From contig CM068832.1 in the NCBI GenBank assembly GCA_028554795.2, positions 82,293,180 through 82,357,179 of the forward strand: 64,000 nt of DNA, written 5' to 3'. The position numbers were made by a program, and so were the translations under genes. Within the stretch, counting starts at the first letter, position 1, and every line of letters starts with the position of its first letter. Source of the stretch: Sinohyriopsis cumingii. Taxonomy: Eukaryota; Mollusca; Bivalvia; Unionida; Unionidae. Under the pieces are notes generated by a model, which saw nothing but the letters and a program-made list of their open reading frames with translations, did not search any database and was not told the DNA's origin. Of the stretch, positions 55,281 to 64,000 are shown piece after piece.

Positions 55281-55450
55281 GCCATGTGAGATATAAACTA
55301 GCTCTTCAGAAGTTATTTTAGTAACAACACATTTTTAAAGATAGATACCATAGTATATGTCATGAAAATCAGATCTTCACTATTTGTACCTAGAAACAGT
55401 TGTATATTTTACAGAGAGCTTTCAGTGATAAAAAGGTATCCTATTCATAC

Positions 55451-55555
55451 CTGTGAATCTGTTTGGGGCAGGGGAGACAAAAAAAGTATGTTCTGTGGCT
55501 CCAAGAGTTCTAACAGCAGTCATTGCCTGTGACTCAAAAAAGCAATGCTGTATAA
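55451..55555 (-). CDS. Candidate upstream exon of the STAND gene
   Basis: 105 bases between an acceptor (AACTTGTTCTCAG at 55556-55568) and a donor (CACAG followed by GTATGAAT). In phase 1-1 it reads HCFFESQAMTAVRTLGATEH and ends FFVSPAPNRFTG. Splicing to the exon at 51855 gives ...NRFTG then QTENKLDSVRKLE with no stop. An F-V-x-P-x-x-x-x-F-T-G lead-in shortly before a P-loop is common in STAND and NACHT proteins. The exon is symmetric (phase 1 at both ends). The upstream pyrimidine tract is weak. The start codon was not found. Confidence 0.5.
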
Positions 55556-57149
55556 CTGAGAACAAGTTATTTACTTATATAGACCTATAAAAATGAAATG
55601 AAATTTAAATCTGAATAAGAAATGAAATCATTGTTTCTTTGATGGATATAATACACTTTCAAATAAAAAATATTATATTTAGTACTGTCATGTGTCAATA
55701 ACACACATACCTGATTATGTTCACACTCACATACAGCCATACTCTAGAATGACCATTGCTGAAATGGTGTTTGCACACTGTGTTACATGTTTAGGCTCTT
55801 TCAAACAGAAACAATAAAATAGTGCAGGCAACAAGCTTTGTAAAATGTAACAAATAATTTATTTCCCTAGAAAACAAGTAAACAATGAGAAAAAGAACTT
55901 ATGGTTGAACAAATTAAATCCAAAAATAATCCAAGAACAATCAAAGAATTAAAAAATTGAAATCCTGGTAATAAGAAATCCTAATGTAACTGAGTTCAAA
56001 TCCCGATGAAATCCAAAATGGAAGGCAATGACATATGCCGTGGTCAGCATCATACTAGTGTGTCAACTGTTCTTTGTTGAATCACAGAATATAATATTCC
56101 AGTGTTTGGATTCTGTGTAAATTTTGATAACTGTACTTGTCCAAGAATTGATTTAGAGCACTAGTATTTCCAGGGAAAACAGACTTGAAATCCAAATAAA
56201 TTAAAGAAAACAAAATATTTACCCAAAAACTGGTCACAACATAAAACAATTTAACTTCTCAAGTGTTAAGACACTAAAAATCATGCTTTCTCAAGACATC
56301 AATAATAAATCTAGCTATGACACATAACAGATGTCAGGATGAGGATCAATCCTCTGGAAAAACCATAGTTTATGAGCTTATGAATCTCACTCTGAGAAAG
56401 AATTTTTAAAAAATTAAAAGTTGTTTACTTCAACTCTTACTGGTTTTGAATCAAGGCCAGGAACTAGGTCAGCATTATATACAAAGTTTCTATTATTAGT
56501 TGTTTACAAAAAACAGGTCAAACAAAAGTGAACTAAATTTCTAGACAATGTCAAATCCAGTAAATAAAGTTACATTACAAAAGAATAAATAAAACTTTTA
56601 AAACTAACAAAAAATTCAATTAAATCAAATATAAATTAAATCAAATATTCATAACAGATGTGCACAAAATAAAATGCTCCCCCTTGCAGCTGAACATCTC
56701 AAAGTCAAACTGAATTTACAAGGATTTCTGAAATTTAGTTTTGCCAGGTTTTCCTTCCTTAATAGATGGCTCCTTAAATCATAGTGGCATTTTGACAATT
56801 TGCTTTCATAAACAAATCTAATTTTTACTCCATTCCAACTATTGAATAAATCATGTTTTCATTGTTTTTTTTATGGAGTAGAAACTTACTTAAATGACAT
56901 AATGCTGCTGATCACAGACTAACCAATACTCTTTAATATTGATAGCTTAAACATTCTCATAAAATGTGATAAAGTATAATAACTTCTTTCTTCGACGCAT
57001 ACCTTTTGATTTATACAACTTAAATGAATTGAGTTTTTCCACTTTGTGTGCTTTATATAAGCAAATTAAATCACAACAGTAGTAGTACTCAAAAGACTCA
57101 GCACAAAATCGCCCTAGTTCATTTTTTAATTTTTATTTCTCCCTTAAGC
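55556..57149. other. Spacer or further intron, nothing recognised
   Basis: AT-rich and A-rich. No further exon of the STAND gene could be placed and no repeat family was identified. Confidence 0.4.
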
Positions 57150-59880
57150 TGGCTGGTCATAGGGGCACCAATGATAACTTTGCAACAATCTCTCTTTTTT
57201 TGCTCTTTTCGCCAGCTCTTTGAGACTTCACAATGTCAATGCCTGTCCACGCTTTGATTGGATCTTCCCTTCTTTTTTCTGTCTGACTCATTTTCCCTTT
57301 CCTTTCACTGTACCCTGTAGGATTGTCCTGGACAGGCCATATGAGCATCAGATGTGCCATTACCATTTTAGTTTGCGTTTCGTTACAGTGTTGAGCAGAT
57401 CTTCATATAGTCCAAGTGCACTTTGGATTCTAATGCATACCTCCTCATTAGACACATGGTATAAGTATTAGATGTTCAAGATCCTTCGATAACATCTCAT
57501 CTCTAAGGCATGGATTCTTTTCTCTAGTTCTGCTGTCAGGGTCCATGTCTCACAAGTATATAGAAATATGGACATGATGAGGAAGCGCATAAGCTTGATC
57601 TTGTTAATGTCCTTCCTCCTTCCAAATATGCTTCATCCTAACCAGTGCAGATGTTGCCCATGCAATCTTTGAAAGAACCTCAGGTTTTGAACCCTCATCA
57701 GAGGCGATATCACCTAGGTACTTGAAGATCGACACTGTGCCCAGCTTATGTCCATTCAACTTTATTTCCTTTTGGATGCCACTCAGGTCATTTGTCATTG
57801 GACTGTTCATTTCAGTGCTGATCTTCATCCTATACCTTGGTGATGTTTGTCTGATGTGGTTCACTAAGATTTCCAGTTCTTGCCCATATCCTGCTAAGCC
57901 ATCAATAGCATCAGTGAAGCACAGGTTGGGGCTTGTTCTGCCTCCAAAACTGACACTGCCCTCATGGTCTTTCAAGGCATTGGACACGATCCTTTCCAGT
58001 TTTTAGATGCTAAAGACAGTGGATCAGAGGAGGCACCCATGCCATAACTTGGACTGTGGTTCTAAATTAGTCTCCTATATCGCCACTGATGAGAACTGCA
58101 CTAGTTGCCTTGTCATATAGGTTTTCTATCATGCTGATTAGTTTTGTGTGTATTTTGTACACAGTGGTCCACAAGGAAGTATGTCATTCATTTCTTGAAA
58201 ACCTTCTTGAAGTCAATGAAGACATGATAGAAGTCATGTTGATGCTGCAGTTACTTTTTACAGAGGATTCTACAATTGAAGATCTGTTATATAGTGCTAT
58301 GTCTTGCTCTGAAACCAGCCTGTTCTTCAGAAATGGTAATATGTCCTACTTGTAGTTTCAGTCTGTTGAGGATGACCTTAAGCATAACCTAGCTTGAGTG
58401 ACTGATGAGGCTGGTTGTTTGGTAGTTCTAGCACAGCTGCAGATTCCCTTTCTTAGAAAGAGTGATTATCAGAGACTGTGTCCATGGGGTGGGCCATTAT
58501 CCTGTTTGCCAGATTTTGTAAAGATGCAGATTGTTGTGAGTACATCTACCATGGAGGTTCCTCCTGCTTAAACAAGTTCTGCTTATATATTCTCTATTCC
58601 AACTGACTTCCCTTTCATTAGTGCCTTTACTGCAGCCTCTGCTTCTTCCCTGTGGATTGGGTGGTCAACATTTGTTTTGGCGAGTGTGAAAGTTTAGTAC
58701 AGCTTGGTCTCCAGAAGTGTCCTGGTTGCAAAGCTCTGAACGGTATTCCATCCAGCTGTTAATAATCTCTTGATCTTCTGTGAGACCCTTACCAGCCAAT
58801 GTCCTGGATCGTGGTAGATCTCCCATGTTTCTCTGTTGTCAGGTCTTTCACCAACTGGTATGCCTTTTTACTGTTGTTTTTATTCAGGCTTTTCTCAGCT
58901 TCCTTGCATTGATCCTCTAACTAGTTTCATTCAGTCTCATTAAGCTCTTCTTAATCCTGTTGTTAATCTCTCTGTAGTTTTCCCCTCACATCACAGAGGT
59001 CGATGATATATGCTGTCAACCTTGGCTTCTTTATCCAATGATGCTTGCTAAGCATCTCGCTGGCTGTGCCTATTACTGATATATCAAAGGTGGTGATCAA
59101 GTAGTCTAGGTTTATTTCTTTAGCATTCAGAATTATGAGTGTTGTAAATTTGGAACCTATTGATGCCCCAAATGCTTTTTTTAAGTTCAAACCTGATCTT
59201 ATCCTGTTTTGGTCTTCCTCAAAGTTTGATAGTCATCATCAGCAAGTCATGGACAGCTCCTGGCAATGTTGACACTAGACCGAACGTACATCCTCACCAA
59301 GATGTAGTCAATCTGGTTGTAAGGTTTTCTGCTAGACTGTGCCTAGTCCGTCTTCTTGATAGTTTGTGGGGGCTAAGGGTGTTTGTAACACTAGGTTATT
59401 GTAAGTGGCAAAGTGCAGGAGCTTCAGTTCTCTCTCACTGACCTGTCCCTTATAGTATGGACAACAGAGCTCTCACCAGTCTGCCTGTCTTCTCCTACCT
59501 TGCCATTCCAGTCTCCTTGAATAACTAGAATATCCTTCGTGTGTGTCTTGTCAATGGGAGTCTGAAGCCGGTCGTAGAATGCATCCACTTCCTTGTCATC
59601 ATGGTTAGATCTTGGGGCATAATCATGATGATGATTTTGAAGGGAGATGCCCTCAAGTGGATGGCAATCATCCTGTTGAACACTGGTCGATAACACATAA
59701 CTGCACTCACAACGTCCTTTTGAATCTGACTCCATGCTCATGATGGTCCTCATGACCACTAATTGTCCCCCATCTGTTGATCTCTGTGAAATTTTTCCAG
59801 CACATCTCACTCAGTGCTTGGATATACCATTGTTACATTCCCTGCTAGTCTTCATGTCCTGCCATTCCTTGTTCCAATGA
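57150..59880 (-). mobile_element. Non-LTR retrotransposon (LINE) remnant, second family
   Basis: Minus strand, right to left: endonuclease (59810-59424) with KDILVIQGDWNGKVGED, a recognisable catalytic block; reverse transcriptase with FIDFKKVF near 58240-58200; a catalytic box reading FTDAIDGLAG (about 57900), where the usual FADD aspartate is lost; thumb sequence IKLNGHKLGTVSIFKYLGDI (near 57740); and a basic C-terminus ending AGEKSKKREIVAKLSLVPL (57157-57366). Several shifts and stops. The family resembles RTE/Jockey-like LINEs of molluscs and vertebrates. The right end is approximate. It has a higher GC content than the surroundings. Confidence 0.85.
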
Positions 59881-60000
59881 TATTATATCTTGCCTCTACT
59901 TTGATGTTAAATGGCATAAAACCACTCAAGTTACTAGGCATCAATTAAGTAAACTGTGCAATATTTATCTCTGATCACCACTGCCTTCTAAGTGCCTCAT

Positions 60001-60121
60001 TATGTATGTATGTATGTATGTATGTATGTATGTATGTATGTATGTATGTATGTATGTATGTATGTATGTATGTATGTATGTATGTATGTATGTATGTATG
60101 TATGTATGAATGTATGTATGT
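60001..60121. repeat. (TATG)n microsatellite
   Basis: About 120 bases of TATG tetranucleotide with a single interruption (TGAATG) near the right end. Confidence 0.98.
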
Positions 60122-60149
60122 GGTTTGGCAGTACATCAACATATTTTGG

Positions 60150-60150
<1 letters not shown>

Positions 60151-60208
<58 letters not shown>
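60151..60208. repeat. (AT)n microsatellite
   Basis: About 58 bases of pure AT dinucleotide, 30 bases from the TATG tract. Confidence 0.98.
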
Positions 60209-60209
<1 letters not shown>

Positions 60210-60599
60210 TGAGCAGAGGAAAAGCTGGTTAGCAAAACTGGTCAAGACTGAACACCTGCCAAATCAAATGTAAAGTAAATATGCACCTTGTGACAAAATG
60301 TAATAGTAAATAAATTGTAAAACCTCACAAAATGCCATACTAATCAAAGGCAATATTAAATAAAATCAACCCAAAACAAAGAAAATGATGTTTTAACAAA
60401 ACAATTGAAGACCTTCTCAGACAGAACATATTACATGGCAAAACAGCTGTCTATCTCGCATAGATTCTGAAACCATGTATCAAGTTCAGGGGGAGTAGTG
60501 ACATCAAGATACTGCTGACAGATGCCATACCAGTAGAGACACTAGTTTGAATTGTGATATTTAATGTTGACTTCAATATTATGGAGGGCTGGTATCATA
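60209..60599. other. Spacer, nothing recognised
   Basis: No supported feature. Confidence 0.5.
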
Positions 60600-61020
60600 C
60601 TTTTTTAAGATACAGATTATGTCCACATACCAATTTTGATGAAAATCAAGTAAAATTTGTTTGACATCTTTAATAAATCTTTTATAACTAAACAAAAAAC
60701 AAAAACAGAAATGTATGGGAGCATGATGGATGAGCAGATGAAAGAGACTGAAACAACAGATAATATTAGTAAAAAATACTGACATGTCCATATGCAAATT
60801 CAATGAAAATCAAGTAGAATTTTTTCGATATATTATAACAAAAATGTATCTAAAAAAAATGTGTGAAAACATACATGAAATTGGATGGGAACTTCATGGA
60901 CGAGTAACAATGGATGTAAATATTGATAAGTTCACATACAAATCTGATGAAAATTAAGTAGAATGTTTTGTTTTAATTTTGATAAAATGTAAATTGATGG
61001 AGATATGATGGATGGGCAAT
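60600..61020. repeat. Degenerate tandem repeat, three units of about 145-170 bp
   Basis: TTTTGATGAAAATCAAGTAA near 60634, TTCAATGAAAATCAAGTAGA near 60798 and TCTGATGAAAATTAAGTAGA near 60943, each preceded by ACATAC/CATATGCAAA-type text and followed, further on, by GGATGGGAGC/ATGGATGAGCA/ATGGATGGGCA phrases. Probably an old satellite. Confidence 0.55.
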
Positions 61021-61200
61021 GGTCTGAGACTGAACTGAGAATAATAATGATAATAATAATAATAATAACAATATCTTTATGTTCAGAAGGTAATGCAATT
61101 GGTACCCTTGATAACAGAAAACAAGCCTTTGTGTAACTTCAACTGTCCTCCAGACTAATAGAGGTCAAAAAGATAAGTAGGGTTAATAAAAAATAATCAT

Positions 61201-61202
<2 letters not shown>

Positions 61203-61238
<36 letters not shown>
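61203..61238. repeat. (GT)n microsatellite
   Basis: 36 bases of GT dinucleotide directly left of the hairpin at 61245. An (AAT)n-type run also lies at about 61037-61070. Confidence 0.95.
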
Positions 61239-61240
<2 letters not shown>

Positions 61241-61244
61241 CTGC

Positions 61245-61331
61245 TGGCAAGTGAAGACCAGATGTTGAATACACACCAACAAATGGGGACTTAAAAGTCC
61301 AATGGGGACCGGGTCAAGTCTTCACTTGCCA
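61245..61331. repeat. Nested hairpin
   Basis: TGGCAAGTGAAGAC at 61245-61258 pairs perfectly with GTCTTCACTTGCCA at 61318-61331. Inside lies a second small palindrome, GGACTTAAAAGTCC at 61288-61301, flanked by AATGGGGAC-type direct repeats. It may be a tiny fold-back element or the core of a larger eroded one. Confidence 0.75.
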
Positions 61332-62102
61332 AAAATGTGCATTTATGCTGATTTTTTATGTTTCATGAAGAAAAAAATTAAAATTTGGACTGTCTCAGTT
61401 GCCGGTACTTTACAGACGTGTGTAGACCCGGGTTTACACATATTACTGGAACCGCTGTATTTTCATACACAATCTCTTTACACTTTCCAGAAATGGTATG
61501 CCTCAACGAATGCGCATTTGGATCCTGAGCAATGCATCAGTGCAGAAGTTGAAGCAGCGGGAAGGGAGTGAAGTCGCTGGTAAGTCCAATTCATAGTTTC
61601 TTTTTAAAAATAATGTGATTTTTGTGGTGTGTAATTTTACTTTATTTCATTACCAGACCATTTATTGACGTGGAATGCCGCTGATAGTTTAATTGATGTG
61701 TCGCCTGTCGCAAGAAATTCAAAATGATGCATGCGATTCGAACCTAAAAATATGCAACGTAGTTATATATTTTGGTACCCTAGTGCTAGTATCAATTTTA
61801 AAAACAAAAGGCATCAGGGATATAACGAAATGCACACCACTTTTTATACTTTTTACCCTGATTGTCGCCAGAATGTCCCAGTCACTGACAACTAGGCCTA
61901 GCTGGCATTTTCAATCAAACCAAAGTTCCTTTAGTGACACTGTCGTCACACGCCATAACTAATGTTTCCAAATGTCACGAAAAGCAGGCTTTATTAAAGT
62001 TACCAGTGCCGGATTATCCTTGTTAGCAAAAATAGCATATGCTATGGAGCCAGCAGTTATGTGTTTTAATTTTTATTTTTTTATTTTAGGGCCCCTTTAA
62101 AA
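61332..62102. other. Spacer, nothing recognised
   Basis: Frames at 61302-61571 and 61693-61962 (both plus) are open but show no motif, and the first begins inside the hairpin region. Not called as genes. Confidence 0.35.
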
Positions 62103-62666
62103 CATACTGTAGAAGCATCAATTTTCGTGGGGCAGCAATTTTCGTGGTTTTTGTTGTTGCCGCGAACCACGAATTTATTTCCTCAACGACAAATGGGCCA
62201 CGTAGGATGATGATCCTACCCCGTTTTCTTACAGTCGGCTTTCTTTGATGTTGAGCACTCGAACGAAAACTGTCGAAAAAGATTAATCTTGACAGATATT
62301 TTATTTGTGCTCATTGAGATGGAAGTATTGTTTTAGTGTTGTTGGCTGCATTGGCTTTGACTGATGTTTTTCACTTGGTCGAAAACACAATGTAAGTATT
62401 GAGCTTGCCAGATCTTTGATTTGTGCTCATACAGGTGGTAGTATTGTTTTAAACATTAAAGTGACTATAGTTTGCATCGGCATTGTTTTATTCCTTTTGT
62501 ATTCCTTTGTGGGTATATTTGTAGAGGTTAAACCATAAAATTAAATACCTACTAATATATAAACTTTGACAGGCAAAACCACAAATTTAAGTACCCATGG
62601 AAATGCCTTTTTATTTACAATACCACGAAACTTAAGCCTAACGAAAATAAATGATACTACAGTATG
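62103..62666. mobile_element. Non-autonomous DNA transposon with TIRs
   Basis: The left end CATACTGTAGAAGCATCAAT and the reverse complement of the right end CATACTGTAGTATCATTTAT match over 26 bases with four differences, both continuing TTTTCGT. If TA is the target duplication the element would be 62109-62662 with CTGTAG ends, as in Tc1/mariner relatives. The flanks are too short to decide. The interior has no transposase and includes CGTGGTTTTTGTTGTTGCCG-type text that I have seen as a common mollusc repeat. Confidence 0.7.
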
Positions 62667-64000
62667 CTACATTCCATGCACCACATGATTGTGACGTTTT
62701 ATCAACAAAGTATGGCAAAATCACTGAAAACATGAAATCACCATATAGGTAATATAAATGAATCCAATCAGGTGAAATGACCTTTATTTTCACCATTAGG
62801 GTCACAAACCCTTTCTATTAGAATCCACTAGATGGAAGTAGCCCATTCTACCACGGGCTGAATAGCATGATGAAAGTAATTTCATAATATACAATCTTTA
62901 TCTTGCTTTTTATTTCAGATTGTATCATTTTATAATTTTACATAAATTTCCAGAACAGAAATATGAAGCTAAAATTCGGATTGTAGAAATAACGGTTGAT
63001 GACATCATCACACTTCAAATATTAAAGACAGATGCTAGACCCGGTAGATTTAAAAATGTTTTTGATCAACTTGGTTGCCACCTGTAAGATAACCTGTTGT
63101 TTGTGCTGATGTTTTTTTCATAACAGAAAATAATAGTGAAGAAAAAATATGACGCTTGTATGAGAGATGTACTGTTTATTATGATGATGATAATAATGAT
63201 AGAAAGAAAACAAACAGTAGGAAAGGAGAAAAACTGATACTTTTTCCACTGATTAACCATTGATGATGTGTGTGTGCGTGTGTAAGAGAGAGAATAATTG
63301 TGACAGATAAAATCAATATGTAATATGATACATTACAATTAATGACGATGCGAGAGGGAACAAAATGATTATTGTATGATTTATCGATTGTGAGAGAGAG
63401 CAAAGGCAGATGATGAATGAAAAAAATACTTATATTTAGCATTTATGGTAATACTGACGTTAGAGAGGTACAAATGATACTTGACCTGATAATTATACAA
63501 TTGATGATGATGAGGTGAAAAACATGGTGGTGGTGAAGGATGAAAAAGGAAAGTGAATGATACATTTATCACGTATGACAATGAGAAAGAAGAAACACAT
63601 GTGAATACAATATTGTTTATTAGAGATTTACCATCGTTAATAATGACAATGACAGTGAAGGCGAGAGAAGAGAAACATATTTCACTGTTTAATACCTTGC
63701 TTGTGCCAGTGATATAAAGATTTGTACCAAAATTGTATTCGTTCATCGAATACCTGAGGAATTTCTTTCAAAAGTGCGGGAAGGTTACAATATTCAATCT
63801 TCAATACTACCGCACTTCTGTCTCTCTCTCTTTCTCTCAAATGCACACATGTATGGATGGATGAGGGTGGCACACACACACGTGCATGAAAGCGTGCAAG
63901 AGAGATAGAGAGATGAGACAGGTAACACAAATTACTAAAATTATCAGGAATAATATGTATACTATGCGAGGACAGCCTGAATGCTATCAGCAAATATATG
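62667..64000. other. Spacer, nothing recognised
   Basis: AT-rich with ATG/GATG-rich low-complexity patches (63180-63560). Minus-strand frames at 63066-63993 are rich in S, I and F because they translate those patches, and none has a motif. Confidence 0.5.

Larger units (their letters stand above)
51856..55450 (-). other. Probable intron of the STAND gene
   Basis: Bounded by GTATGA at 55450 (donor, minus strand) and the CAAG acceptor at 51856. Both exon edges are phase 1, so the reading frame joins without a stop. It contains a SINE at 52742-52975 and a degenerate satellite at 54280-55280. No other coding sequence was recognised inside. An opposing frame at 52943-53266 runs through SINE and unique DNA and is not preferred. 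Confidence 0.5.

Noticed and set aside
63066-63993. Overlapping minus-strand frames of 64-121 codons
   Set aside because: Their composition comes from GATGATG/AGAGAG low-complexity DNA; they overlap each other and show no domain.

Overview
The window looks like about 64 kb of an AT-rich metazoan genome, most likely a bivalve mollusc. This is inferred from gene and repeat content, not from a marker gene. The clues are an nSTAND3-type P-loop NTPase gene with long degenerate repeats, tRNA-derived SINEs with a conserved GGCGTTAA-type 3' end, tyrosine-recombinase retroelements, decayed Polinton/adintovirus-like genes, and very many (AT)n and (GT)n tracts. No rRNA, tRNA gene, CRISPR array or bacterial-style operon was found. 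Most long reading frames are microsatellite or transposon artefacts.

Layout. 1-7.3 kb: a decayed virus-like (Polinton/adintovirus-type) element cut by the window edge, with an attachment-fibre-like remnant on the minus strand and a run of structural-protein-like remnants on the plus strand. 8.1-8.3 kb: a large microsatellite. 9.1-11.0 kb: a tyrosine-recombinase (DIRS-like) retroelement remnant on the minus strand. 11.2-15.8 kb: SINE copies and an unrecognised broken gene. 17.3-18.7 kb: a diverged 471-bp duplication and a SWIM zinc-finger gene with a single internal stop. 19.9-22.8 kb: a dead LINE (plus). 24.7-27.7 kb: a minisatellite, then a candidate terminal exon with a transmembrane segment and a poly(A) signal. 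29.3-32.5 kb: an 8-bp-TSD MITE, then a 48-bp tandem array of 48 units that keeps one reading frame, with a second MITE inserted cleanly near its right end. 33-39.5 kb: three SINEs, minisatellites, a 379-bp AT tract and a diverged 66-bp repeat field. 41.9-46 kb: two more DIRS-like pieces arranged as if circularly permuted around an inverted-repeat cluster.

47.5-55.6 kb (minus strand) holds the most gene-like locus: an nSTAND3 NTPase with ankyrin-like and then W-D-P-containing tandem repeats. The NTPase and the repeat region sit in two overlapping frames that appear to be one gene broken by a one-base shift. A phase-compatible upstream exon can be placed 3.6 kb away. 57.2-59.9 kb: a second dead LINE (minus). 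60-64 kb: microsatellites, a hairpin, a TIR element and otherwise featureless sequence.

The genes do not form a pathway. The window is host chromosome with one probable innate-immunity-type STAND gene, one or two other host exons, and a dense record of several classes of mobile DNA.
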